Part shown: positions 44,101 through 54,886 of the stretch, one piece after another | Numbering within the stretch: position 1 is the first letter of the stretch | Layout: every line of letters starts with the position of its first letter | NCBI GenBank assembly: GCA_026545765.1 | Contig: CM048840.1 | Span: 88,254,877-88,318,876, forward strand | DNA length: 64,000 nucleotides | Origin: Plantago major | Lineage: Eukaryota; Streptophyta; Magnoliopsida; Lamiales; Plantaginaceae | Reading direction: 5' to 3' | Made by a program: the position numbers and the translations under genes | Notes under the pieces: generated by a model | What the model was told of the DNA's origin: nothing | Seen by the model: only the letters and a program-made list of their open reading frames with translations | The model's database searches: none

Positions 44101-44592
44101 GGGAGAAGTGAGCTGGGAGCAGCTCACTGCGGTCGACAGTCAACCGCAGTGAGGCTACTGCCTGGCCTCTTCTTTCTTCGCGATGTTTCGCATTTTTTCG
44201 ATTCTTTTTGGTTTTTTGGTTTTTTGGTTTTTTCAAAAAGCAAACATAATAAATAAGAAATTTTGAAAATGATTTTGAACAGTTTTTCGAAAAATAATTT
44301 TGGCACGAAAAACGAGAAAAAGATAAAAATTGAAAATGAGAATGTAAATTCGTATAAGTAAACGTGACATTGGGTTGCCTCCCAAGAAGCGCTTGTTTAA
44401 GGTCTTATAGCTCGACCCCTGGTTATTGATGACTCAGTTGCTGGGGTAAGACCCCCGTTCTCCATCAGTGCAAGTAGTCAGCCAATCCTCCATGAAACTC
44501 GGGTCGGTATTCCAATCTTTCACTCCCATGTTGAATCGGTCACCTTCCCTTGTAAACTCGAACTTGTAGAGGGTACTACCTTCATTCTTGAG

Positions 44593-45333
44593 TCAGTTTC
44601 TAAAACCCTTGTCGTCCTTGAAGTTCTCGTAGAATAGCCCCTCGTTTCCAAATTTCCATCTTCCGGTCATCCACTCATCCAGATAGATCTTATAAGGTTT
44701 GTTATCCTTGTCTCTCGGAACCGAAAATTGGAAGTGAATCTCATGCGAGTAGAAATAGTTCTTATCAATCTCCTTCATCTTTGTCAGCGCATCTTGAAAT
44801 TCTCCAAGTGGTTGATCCTTCTTTCTCCTTGGTGGTCTTTCTGCCACAAGCTTCAATTTCTTGAGATGCGTCCATCCGATGGACAACTCTATGTCACTAT
44901 GCAGTCCATTAACAAATATGGGAACTCTTTTACCGGTTATATCAATAATAGTGTTAGTCATTATCTTAAAGAGCCTTCCCAGATACAAGTTTCTATTGTT
45001 TTCATTCTTGTAGTCGACTATGAGCAGGTCCACAGGAATTATCAGAGTACCTATCTTGATGAGCACGTTTCTAACTTTTCCATAGTTCTTTGCTATTCTC
45101 ATGCCAACGTCGTAGGACATGCCACAAACGTCAGTCTTTCTTTTTAACCTAAGTCTCTTGTACATCTCTAAAGGAATAACATTCACATCGACCTCCAGGT
45201 CCAGAGTTCCTACTACCCTTTCGCTCCCTATGTTGACTACAATTTGAAATGCTAAGGGGTTGATTTCCCTCCTGGGGATATTAATTCGGATGTAGGGATT
45301 TTCTTTTCTCTTGTTTCTCCTGAAATTCTCCAA
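44593..45333 (-). pseudogene. Athila-like aspartic protease region
   Basis: A 246-codon open frame. It contains LDLEVDVNVIPLEMYKRL, aligned with the usual 'DLGASVNVMPLSVYKKL' pattern of plant gypsy proteases, and LGRLFKIMTNTIIDITG, aligned with the 'LGRPF...IDV' flap region. The catalytic Asp is kept, but the following Gly and Ser are replaced, so activity is doubtful. It is followed by about 90 residues ending at 44593 in a Trp/Phe-rich tail. Just downstream (44360-44400) lies the sequence TGGGTTGCCTCCCAAGAAGC, and then no RT or integrase. Confidence 0.6.
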
Positions 45334-45354
45334 TTGGTTCTTTTACCCGTAAAG

Positions 45355-47017
45355 TTACTTACACAATCTCATGGAGTCACGTTCTATACATAACTCACTG
45401 GATAAGGTAAAGTTAAAGCGAGAGTTAGAAAGCTTATTGAGGATTTTTTCGGAAGTCCGCCTTTCTTCCGCGTCTATCCACATTATGGCCTCCTCCTCAT
45501 CTTTGCATTCTTCGTCTTCTTCTTTTCCCTCATCACGTTGCTCTAGAAGTATCATCAGCCTTTCTGTTATGTTTACCAGGCTTCTTTCTACTTATTCCAC
45601 CTTCTCATTGATCCTGCAGAGCACTTCATTTGCTCTTTCAATAAATGCCTCCACCTTGTTGTCCCTTTCCTTTTGCTTCCATAAACTCCCTTAACGCCTT
45701 CAGCTCCTTAATGATGAAATGGATCTTTCTTTCCAAAAGGGGTATTTCCTGCTGAGCTAGTGCGGTTACCCTTATTGGTGTTATGGGGGTTAGAGGTCGA
45801 CTCCGGTGTTGCCTAACTTCGTGCCAGGTTTGGTCTGACGGAGGAGTTCAGTTTGACGATGGTTCACCATCTTGAATGAAGTTTGCCTCCTCTAACGGTT
45901 CCTTGTGTCCATCTTCTCCTTTGGACACTCTCTTAGATAGCTCGGCATCTATATCATCTAGCCTTTTCATGATCATTTTCCATGGGACTTCCTCGACGGC
46001 ACGAACCTCCTTAGACCGGACACTTCTTCCTCGTCCCTTTTGCATGTTGTTTTCACTAAGGCTCTCACATACCTCCCAAATCCTTCTTGGGGGTATGTCT
46101 AATAGGTTCCCTTGACATGCCCCATCAATAAGTGCTTGGCTGATATAGTCAATTCCCTTATAAAAGTTGTTGACCTTGTCGAACAGTGCATAAGAGTGCA
46201 TCGGGCACATGTCAAGTAGATCCTTGTATCTTTCCCACGCCTTATAGAATGTTTCTCCGTCTATTTTGGATTTGGCTCTTCAGTCGGATGTCATCTTCAA
46301 TGGGAAGTATATGTGCATAAACTTATTGAAAACCTCATCCCATGTAGTCAGGCTGCCTGGCGGTAGTGAGATAAGCAAGTTTTTCGCCTTGTCCTTAAGG
46401 CTGCTAGGGAAAACCCGTCTTCTGAGTTGACACTCCGTGAGCCCATTCAATGGTATTCCTCCAACTATTGCGTACAATTCTCTCATAAAGTGCATCGGGT
46501 CCTTGGTTAGGTTCCCATAGAAGTGTGGTAGTTGGTTCAAATGAGTTCCCTTTAGATCAAATTCTCTCGCAACCCTCTCCGGATAGATGCTCGAGGTATG
46601 CGGTGTAAGCCTTGGCATAACATAGTCAGGCATGGGTCTGTTGTCTTCGTCTACCAGTTCCATCCTTGCGTAGTTATCCCTTCTTCGGTTCTCATCTAAG
46701 CTCAAGCTTTCCTCGGCTATCCGTTTCCTTTCCTATTCCAATTCTTCTCTCTCAGCTTGAATCTCAAGTCGAATCTTAAGCAGCTGCTCAAGTTCAGAAC
46801 TGGCGACATTCCCAAATGTATTGTCGTTGCTGTTTTCTTCTCCACTCATGTTGCTGGATGATTCCATGGTGGTGGTAAACTGTCTTCGCCTTTCAATCTT
46901 ATCTATGTCGTCTTTAAATGGTACTACTGGTGTTCTCGCGCTTCTCCTGCCTTGCAAAAAGACTAAAGACAAACCTTTGCATATACAAATAGAAAATACT
47001 AGAAAGATAATAAACAA
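45355..47017 (-). pseudogene. gag: Athila-like gag
   Basis: The start region lies within 46733-47017 (MESSSNMSGEENS). The core is open at 46280-46705: FDLKGTHLNQLPHFYGN, DPMHFMRELYAIV and RRVFPSSLKDKAKNLLISLPPGS, then a TWDEVF segment. This is the standard Athila gag layout (LPKFHG..EDPH.HLKEF..., AFPFSL..AKDWL..LPPGSITTW). After a frameshift near 46250 the C-terminal part is open at 45848-46210, followed by a short acidic linker (45355-45555). There are stops between the parts. It should form the particle of this element. Confidence 0.75.
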
Positions 47018-47239
47018 AAATCTAATGTTACGGAAATTTTGGATTTTAATAAGAAAACAAACTAATACTGAAAAGAAAATTATTTTTGGATTTTTTGATG
47101 TGGAGATCGATTCCCACAGGATATATATAATTTTTTTTCGGTTTATGCTATACGATTTAAAAGACAGTGCGTAAATTAAAAGCGGAAGAAAGATTTCGGC
47201 TTATCTCGGACGATCGAAACTTGCTTGAGCGGTCAAGTG

Positions 47240-47257
47240 TCCCCGGCAGCGGGGCCA
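47240..47257 (-). other. Primer binding site of the Athila-like element (tRNA-Asp type)
   Basis: The minus strand reads TGGCCCCGCTGCCGGGGA, two mismatches from TGGCGCCGTTGCCGGGGA, the tRNA-Asp-complementary site known from Athila elements. It lies nine bases inside the LTR end at 47267. Confidence 0.8.
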
Positions 47258-47266
47258 AATTTTTTA

Positions 47267-48830
47267 TGTCTACTCAGAGATTTTGATTTTCGTTGTAGAA
47301 CCTGTAATCCCTAAATACAATCAAAGATTAAATTTATATGTCGGATGTCCTCAAATCCACTGTTTATAGCGGAAAGCTGACTCGGGATGTCGTTCTCCAC
47401 GGACACTTAGCATAGGAACAAGCAAATATCGTATGTAAATTGTATGTAGAAAGTAAACAGAATGATTGCAGAAAAATTCATTGAATCACAGCAAACCTTA
47501 ATTGATGAGATGAAATCGATGGTGGGAAGGTATAAAGGATCCCCGACCTCCCTCTGCTATGCTACTCCCAACTTCCTAGCTAAAATCCTATGTGATTACC
47601 TCTAGCGACCGCAGAGCATAATTCTATGGTGCAGGAGACGCAGTCGGCACGAGTACCCCTACCCAGATCAATAAAACTACTGTGTCACTTAGCAGAACAT
47701 CACACCATGAAGGAGGTATAGGGTTGTATAACCACGATTTACGTCTAATAACTATTCCATTAATATATAACGGTATATAAAGAAGTAGCAAAAGCAGAGT
47801 TACGCCGGTTCTCCTTTACAAGAGAAAGTTAGCTACTCATATATAGTATTCTATAGACAGAAATCGAAAACAAGAAAGAAAAGAAGAGGAAGAAGCTTAG
47901 TCTCTGATGTCTTCATGCTGCTTCTAGGGTTTCCTCCTTCTGGGTGCCTGACGGCCAGCGGTTTTGGGGTTTCACTTCCCTGATGACTGGTTCTCTCTCA
48001 GGAGAGCTGCTTTATGAGCGTTGTAGATTTATGAGACCCCTGAGGTATTATTTATAGTTGAAATTTCGTGCTCCGGCCGCCATTCTTCAATAAGGAAGGT
48101 TTAGAAAGGCAGGCTCTAGCCTGACAGGCCAGGAAAAGGCCTAGAAAGCAGACAGGCACCCCATTGCGGTCGACAGTGGGTGGCAGAGAGGCTTCTGTGG
48201 TCAACAGTCGGCCGTAGAGTGCGATTTCTGCAGGTTCTGTCTGTTCTTCTCTGTTCTTCGATTTCGGGCTTCGTAACTTTGTTTCCTCGAAAAGTGGTCT
48301 TCTACAATGTTGTTACATCTTCTATCTTCGCAATGGTTGGTCGCATGACATGTTTTGACTCCTCGAACTCCGTGCAATGGCCAATTCAACGTATTTGCTT
48401 AAATTTCTCGATTTCGCACAATTATGTCGTTTTAGCGTCTGAAATCGTGCAATTCCTCAAAAACACGATCATGACCTACAAAATACACACGATGTTGGTA
48501 ATTAACCATAATATGATACAAATATTGAATCTAAGGCCAAAAACAAGGGTGTAAAAGCATGCAATATCGCACATTTTATTGTCACATCACTTCTCAATTT
48601 CTCAAACAATTTGTCAAATCTCAACACAAGTAAGCAATCAAAAGGTGAATGCCAGAAGTAAGCATGCATTCACAACATCATTACATAACAAATCATTCAA
48701 ATGAACCACACATTTGCAATTCACCAAACAAGCAATAAGAAAGCACATAGAAAAAGATGAATGAAATAGTCTTTGAATTTGAAGATGTAATGAAGATAAG
48801 ATGGACTATTCTACGGTCAGGCAGGTTTTG
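47267..48830 (-). repeat. Probable 5' LTR of the Athila-like element
   Basis: It starts TGTCTACTCAGAG next to the primer site. A minus-strand TATA box CTATAAATAATA lies at 48046-48057, and a GC-rich block with GCGGTCGACAGT-type repeats at 48165-48230, upstream of the TATA. The far end is uncertain: no partner LTR is present for comparison, and sequence after about 48830 changes character. Confidence 0.5.
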
Positions 48831-50136
48831 CCCTGCCTGAAAACAGGCAATTGATTATACACCATTAGATTTTTAATCTAACAGTCCATATCAAATGTCA
48901 AAGACGTTAGGTCGATCGCTCTATGAACATTTAAACTTAAAAAATACAAATATTATTCAAAATATCAAAATTTTCCCTCTAAATTTTTTATAAAAATATA
49001 ATAATATTTATTTTCGCAATTGATGAGTCAGTTTTACATCGTCTCATCTGGTCTTTTTTACCGTCTTTTTGTTATCCTTAACTATAGTTTTAGTAGTTTT
49101 TCTTAGAGTCTTTTTACTTGTTTTGTTCTTTCTGTACTTTGCAGGTATTTGGTCGAACCGCGCTAATTGAAGGCAAAAAGGGTGTATTTTACATGCATCT
49201 GAAAGATATGGAAGTCCCAATGCCTCGTATGGTTGCTAGAAGTGGAGCGGAGAAGCCAAAATACCAAGAATCGAGGTTAGAAGGAGAAAAATCGAGTAAA
49301 AAGGACAAAAGGGAAAAATCGTAAATTGATGGAAGAAGTGGCGAACGCCAACTTGGAGATGGCGCCCGCCAAAACGAGCCAGAACGCTCTGCCGTCGCCA
49401 AGTCGGGGTTGGCGGGCGCCATGGATCGAATCCTGGCGCCCGCCAAGATATCTTTGGCGTCCGCCAAGATATCGACCATGGCGGACGCCAGGTCTATCTT
49501 GGCGGACGCCATCACTGTCAGAAGAGGACGAATTTTGCCGTTTTATTTCCTAATTCGCTTCAGACTTCGTTTTCTTTCTTTGTATTAGAAAAACATCGAG
49601 AATTACTTTTTCAGATTCATTCTATTGTCAAAGATTGAACTTTACTCTCAAGCTAGACCTAGTTTCCAACGATTTTCACCTTGTAATCTGACGATTATCA
49701 TTGATTGGGAGCGTAATCTACAAACTTTCTTGCATCAATCGCTTCAGATTCTTCAGGTTCTACCTAGGGTTTGTGACAACGAAGGGTAAATCTGTATTAA
49801 TTGATCGATTCCTCGTATTTATTACTAGATTATGTGTGTTAATCGTTTAATTGCTTATTTGATTATGTCTTCGCATAATATGAGTAGCTAAACACCCTGA
49901 TTATGGGGTGGTGACGGATTCAAGCATGCTAGCTAGGGTTTATGCATTTATGTATGATCAGGTTACGATTACTTTGTGCTTTTTAGATTAAATTGCATAT
50001 CCTACTATTACGTTTTATGTGCAATCCATCAATATCACTGTTAGATTAAGCATTTGATCTCAGGCAACCAAAAAGTTTTTTGTCTTGCTTTAATTGAACA
50101 GTTAGTTGCAAACGGTAATAGTAGTATCTCGTCATA
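48831..50136 (+). other. LTR-like noncoding transposon fragment, plus strand
   Basis: It begins near an inverted repeat (GGCAGGTTTTGCCCTGCC). An AT-rich part follows, then a T-rich tract ending TGTACTTTGCAG (49133-49144), then the GC-rich palindrome array (49339-49511), then AT-rich leader-like sequence with GGGGTGGTGACGGATTCAAG, which resembles the U5/leader of plant gypsy elements. Short open frames here (for example 49118-49324) show no protein-like pattern. Confidence 0.35.
49339..49511. repeat. Array of eight 12-bp palindromes TGGCGNNCGCCA
   Basis: Copies start at 49339, 49360, 49389 (degenerate), 49410, 49434, 49455, 49479 and 49500. Within each of four pairs the start-to-start distance is exactly 21 bp. 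Pair to pair it is 50, 45 and 45 bp. The middle two bases vary (AA, CC, GG, TC, GA) while the flanks are constant. Confidence 0.9.
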
Positions 50137-50412
50137 GGTATCTGAAAACCCTTGTCTTCAGCAATCTTGTGCAGTCTTCAAATCTTCAAATTCGTTGAAC
50201 TTTTCCTGCTGGATGCCTTCTTCTTGGTCTTCTTTAGAGGAATAAAAAATTACATTCAGAGACGTAACATCCTATACAAGATTTGCTAGACTATCATACT
50301 TAGTGAGTTTCCTCTTTTACAGCGTTCAAGTGAACCAAAAGTGCTAACCACCTTTCTGAGCTAAGATAAGTCATTAGGTTACTGATCAAAATCTAAACAG
50401 ATATTCCTAACA
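50137..50412 (-). repeat. Copia LTR fragment
   Basis: It matches the distal 275 bp of the family LTR (AGGTATCTGAAAACCCTTG through GATATTCCTAACA). The rest of the LTR and any internal part are absent. The next 150 bp (50413-50562) show nothing recognisable. Confidence 0.8.
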
Positions 50413-50562
50413 CATATTATTAAAATATCTCACATCACCTGTGAAAAGATGTTGCAAACTATATACAAGTTATCAGGATTTATTATCCTAGATAAGTGAG
50501 TTCCTAACAGTTATCTTCGTCTTTTTATTACAATGTAGTTGAAATCATGATGTTAAGGCCAG

Positions 50563-51465
50563 GATGCTCCGTCGAGCTGATATCTTGAGCAATATTGGGA
50601 AGCTTAAACCTAAATGGGAAGGACCTTACAAGATTGTCAGTGCGAGAGTGAATGGAAGCTACGATTTGGAGGACGAGTACAGACACCCACTCAAGCGTAC
50701 TTGGAATGCCAGGAACCTTCAGAAGTTTTACGCTTAGGGATGGTTAAGCGGACCCCTGCCCATCATTTGGATATTTTAGGCTTCAACTGTTTATTACGCG
50801 GAATTCCGTCAGTTCTGTTTTTGTTAACCCTTTTGTCATTGGCCATGCAGCCCACAAGTTGTAATTGAATTTCCGGCAAATCAATACAACTTCTATCTTT
50901 CGATTCGTAAATCTGAAATCTAGTGTTCAAAGTGACAAAAAAAGCAAGCGATGAATTCTACTCATATGCGAAATAGAGTACACTTGACAATGTCTTTGCA
51001 GTCTACAAACTTCCGATCTCTATTCAGATCTACAGCTACAATACATAAACTGTAAAGGAGATATCCGGAGAAGCGTCGTCCTCCGTTGAGTAGATTCCTC
51101 CGACAGGAAAGTGTTCCCCTTAGCCATCACTTCCGGGAAAACCGTGAATTTGATATGCTTGCCCCAACGGATGGCTTCCTTTACACTCTTCTGCAAAGAG
51201 CTTCTTTGGATCCTAACCGTACTCGGATCTATATATCTCGGATACAAATACCTTTTCCATCTACAGTCCGAGCTATTACATAATTCGGACTGTAGAAAGA
51301 AAGGGGGGGGGGGGAGAGATATATGGAGTTCCCAAGAACGCGGACGACGGATCCCACAAAAAGGATTTTTTCCTTTTCAGTTAACGATTCGGACACGCTC
51401 CACAACACACTTATTCTTTTCATAGTTACCAATCTACTAAGATACCTGGAAACTAGGGGGAAATA
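50563..51465 (+). mobile_element. Fragment of a Tat-lineage gypsy element, plus strand
   Basis: It begins in the integrase C-terminus (LRRADILSNIGKLKPKWEGPY in frame to the stop near 50738). It continues through the 3' noncoding spacer with the pyrimidine/purine tract and the CTACAGTCCGAG inverted repeat, and ends inside the polypurine tract ACTAGGGGG. It is nearly identical to 57955-58850 in opposite orientation. No LTR is attached. Confidence 0.85.
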
Positions 51466-52415
51466 GTTTTAGAAATGGGTTTAGAAATAGTAGGATCATT
51501 ATCATGTTGATCCATTTCTCAATCATTATGATTATGATAACATACTTGCTCAGTATCTGAGATATCTGGCACTTGAGATGTGCTTGGGATATCGAACACT
51601 TGTTCCGTGTTTGGGGTATCTGAGATAGGATTCACAGTAGTCCTATTCTCAGAAACCTCTTCATAATGAAGATTCTCGGTGACTTGATCCATTTCTGGAT
51701 TTCTCAAAGGAAATTCTTTATCATGCCTTAGAGTCATCTGGTTGTTACTTGTCAAAGGTTGCCTTTCTTCGTCAGACTCATCCTCAAAGTGTATGACATA
51801 ATTATTTCCTCTCTGAGATTCTTGTTCAGAATCCTTGATCATAAGTTCTTTGAACCCATTTGAGAGTTCTTCATTCAAGGTTACTTTCTTCTTTCCTTCA
51901 TAGAATATTACATGGACAGATTCATCAATCTTTTGTGTCCTTTTGTTGTAGATTCTGTAAGCTTTGCTATTCATTGAATAACCAAGAAACACTCCTTCAT
52001 CTGCCTTTGGTTGAAATGTTCTCAGATATTCTTTGTCATTGTTAAGAACAAAACATCTGCAACCAAACACCCTTAAATGTTTAATACTAGGGGGTCTACC
52101 AATCAATAACTCATAGGGAGTCTTGTCATGGTGTTTGTTGATCAAGCATCTATTCTGAGTGTAGAATGTTGTGTTTACAGCTTCAACCCAATAGATTTCA
52201 CTTATTTCAGTGTCAGCAAGCATTGTTCTTGCTGCCTCTTTTAGGGTCCTATTCTTCCTTTTAGCAACACCATTTTATTGTGGTGTCCTTACTGAAGATA
52301 GTTGATGTTGTATACATTTGCAGGTACAAAACTCTTTTATGTACTGATTTACAAACTCAGTACCATGGTCTGTTCTGTTCACAAATACCTTTTCATTTTT
52401 CATGACATCAAGCTT
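51466..52415 (-). mobile_element. pol: Copia fragment E: integrase and hinge
   Basis: The frames 51519-52223 and 52275-52529 carry the integrase segments TDHGTEF, SSVRTPQ, ADTEISEIYWVEAVN, FGCRCF and DEGVFLGYS, and the hinge with DIPSTSQVPDISD repeats. It is closest by eye to element C. It is bounded on the left by the Tat fragment and on the right (52416) by the LINE. The region carrying the catalytic Glu holds a stop (TAA for the Gln codon near 52277). Confidence 0.8.
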
Positions 52416-53577
52416 ATGATGAGTGTAAACAAGTGATAGCCGATTCTTGGGATTTGGAAGAGGGTTTCGAGTATAATCTGGAGAAGTGCAGTGTTGGTTT
52501 ACTCCATTGGAGCAAACAGAAATACCCAAATATCAGGGAGAAAGTGCGGAAATTGAACAGCGAGCTGGAGAAGCTCCATTCGCAACCATTCACGGCGGAA
52601 ATCAAAACGAAGGAGCAGACTATGAAATGAGAGTTGGAGGAGATGTTGGACTGTGAAGAAGTATTGTGGAAACAGCGTGCTAAGATGCAATGGTTGGCGG
52701 AGGGAGACCAAGTTTTTTCACAAGCCTCGAAAAGACATACCCAGAATCAGATAGTTGATGAAAGACCATTCGAGAATCATGGACTGATTTGGATACTATT
52801 GGGAGCATTGCAGTTGAGTACCTCCAGGATATCTTCTCGAGTATTAACCCCTTGGAGCAGGACATTGATGCGGTTGTGGGGACTATGAGATCGAAGATTG
52901 ATCACTCTATCAACCGAGATCTATCCAGCTTGTTCACTCCAGAGGAAGTAAGAAAATCGCTTTTTGATATGTCTCCTACCAAATCTCCTGGCCCTGATGG
53001 CATGCATGTGCTTTTTTATCAAAAATTTTGGCATATTATTGGCAAGAATGTTATTGATAGTGTTTTAGACAGTCTTAATAAGCGCTGTTTGAACCCCAAA
53101 TTGAACTACACACATATTATCCTTATCCCGAAATGCAAAGCACCAGAGCTTATTACCCAGTTCCGGAAAATTAGCTTGAGTAATGTTATTTTTAAAATAG
53201 CTTCCAAGTCTGTTACCAATAGACTCAAGTCCCACATCAATAATATCATAGCCGAGACCCAATCTGCATTTGTGCCTAATAGGTTAATCACTGATAATGT
53301 TTTGGTTCCTTATGAAGTAAATCATTTTCTTAAAATAAAAAAGAAAGGCAAAGATGTTTTTATAGCTTTGAAACTTGATATGCGTAAGGCTTATGATCGG
53401 GTAGAGTGGACCTTCCTTAAACGTGTGTTAATTAGATTAGGTTTTGAGCATGATTTTATTCAGTTAATAATGCTCTGTGTGCGCTCTGTCTCCTATTATG
53501 TTAAAATAAATGGAGACTTATTTGGTCCTATACAGCCTAAGAGGGGATTACGGCAGGGAGATCCTTTGTCTCCTTAC
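52416..53577 (+). pseudogene. L1-type LINE ORF2 fragment (reverse transcriptase)
   Basis: Open parts are 52433-52630 and 52789-53595, with a stop and a frameshift between. The linker between endonuclease and RT is present (ELEEMLDCEEVLWKQRAKMQW), then RT motifs: MSPTKSPGPDGMHVLFYQKFW, TAFVPNR-like SAFVPNRLITDNVL, LKLDMRKAYDRVEW and RGLRQGDPLSPY. The endonuclease domain and everything after the GDPLSPY motif (including the catalytic FADD box) are missing. It is cut at 53578 by the poly(T) end of the next insertion. Plant L1 elements of this kind could have supplied the machinery for the retrocopies in this window. Confidence 0.88.
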
Positions 53578-53960
53578 TTTTTTTTTTTTTTTTGAATCAA
53601 CAAACTGTCTTGCACATATATAGCTTAAAGATTCAAACAAGAACAGTATTCGATAGCTGAAATTAGATTAGATCAAACAAACAAAAGACATCAAAGGCTC
53701 TAATCAGTCAATGAGCAATTGGTTGATTTACGAAACGAAGATCTTTTATCGCCATCGTGACAGGTAATTGATTGGGAGCCGCCTGCAAAAAGCATGAACC
53801 TTAGTTGAAGGTCGGTCAGTTATAAAGTTGCCACAGTTCTGGCCATCTGCTCTGAGATAGTTGTTCTTGGCATTGGCAGGGATGCCTGCAGGAGTTTGCT
53901 TAGCATTAAAGCTTATCCAAGCTTCTAGAAGCACACAAGGCCAAGTAGTGAGCCATTACT
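53578..53960 (-). pseudogene. Retrocopy of a SPIRAL1-like gene (3' part)
   Basis: A 16-base T run (53578-53593) marks a poly(A) tail on the minus strand, followed by about 150 bp of probable 3' UTR. The minus frame 53746-53934 contains KQTPAGIPAN, then NNYLRADGQNCGNFITDRP and STKVHA. This is the conserved C-terminal signature of plant SPIRAL1-like proteins, small microtubule-associated proteins. After VHA the usual glycine-rich end is replaced: the sequence reads CTTTTTGCAG and continues in another frame, which could be a retained intron end or a rearrangement. The gene's 5' part is absent. The right edge is uncertain. It is inserted in, or joined to, the LINE. Confidence 0.6.
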
Positions 53961-53989
53961 CCAAGGTGGTGACAAGGATGTTGAGAAAA

Positions 53990-54886
53990 GAGAGTGAAAA
54001 TGGGAAGAAGTTGGAAAAATGGGAGTTTTCCCGGATGGAAGGCTCACCATGGTCCGTAAGAAGAAAGCGAATCTGGTACGTTAGAAGAGAGACCACGGCG
54101 AGCCTGGAATCCAAAGGAAGCTCGCCGCGGTGAGAGCTGCCAAGACCAGTTCAATCCACGATTTCTGGCAGTTTTTTCCCATTATTTCAAATTTCAACTT
54201 CCTTGGTTCTATAAATAGGCCACTTGTATCCAGTATTTTTCATATCTTCATATTTTCTAGTTTATATTTCTCTCAACAAGCATTGTAAACACTCTACATG
54301 TTCAATCTCTCTTCAATAGAAGTATTTCCTTTCAGACGATCTCTTGTCCTAGACGTATCCAGGTATCAATTGTACAATTACTATTTACTTTGTAAATGAC
54401 AGGTTGTTACCTTCGACTACAAAACACATGTTGTATCATTGTGAACTTGTTAGTGTCTTAATCATTAATTATGCTATATCCGTATGATTGCATAGCTCGT
54501 GACAGGCTCTTTGTAGTGATTACGTACTTGTAGCCCTTATTTGGTTGAACTTTCGATAGCAAGGTGAGAACTGCGACAAGTGTATCCTTAATTGGTCCTT
54601 CTTGTATCAACACACTTCATGAAAGGATTTATTTTCATTGTTTGTAGAATTGCATGACAAGGTATCTAGGTATTACCTTGTCTTATGATTGTTAGCTTTT
54701 ATTCTAGGTTTGAAGTATCACATTCTATCCACACTATCTGTTTACAACCAACACAAGCGAATCTATTCTATTTGATCTAGCTTGATCAATTCCTCAAGAG
54801 AACGACCCTGTGATTAAGAGCATTGTCTATAACAATCGTCTTTTCTACTTGTGTTAATATAAGTAATAATTTCTTAGCGCATCAAG
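53990..54886 (+). repeat. LTR-like fragment with TATA box, plus strand
   Basis: A GC-rich block with inverted repeats (GGCTCACCATGGTC at 54041, GACCACGGCGAGCC at 54091, CTCGCCGCGGTGAG at 54121) is followed by a TATA box CTATAAATAGG (54209-54219). About 650 bp of leader-like sequence follow, ending AGAACGACCCTG... and TTCTTAGCGCATCA, the kind of LTR end seen in plant gypsy elements. No primer site or coding part follows. Confidence 0.5.

Noticed and set aside
43345..44400. Possible 3' LTR partner of the Athila-like 5' LTR
   Set aside because: It shares a TATA box, a GC block and a 220-bp similarity with 47267-48830, but the order of these parts is different and the termini do not match.
49189..49553. 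Open frames on both strands with repeated Trp-Arg-Pro-Pro or Ala-Asp-Ile peptides
   Set aside because: Both frames come from the palindrome array 49339-49511, which is open on either strand. The peptide repeats are a by-product.
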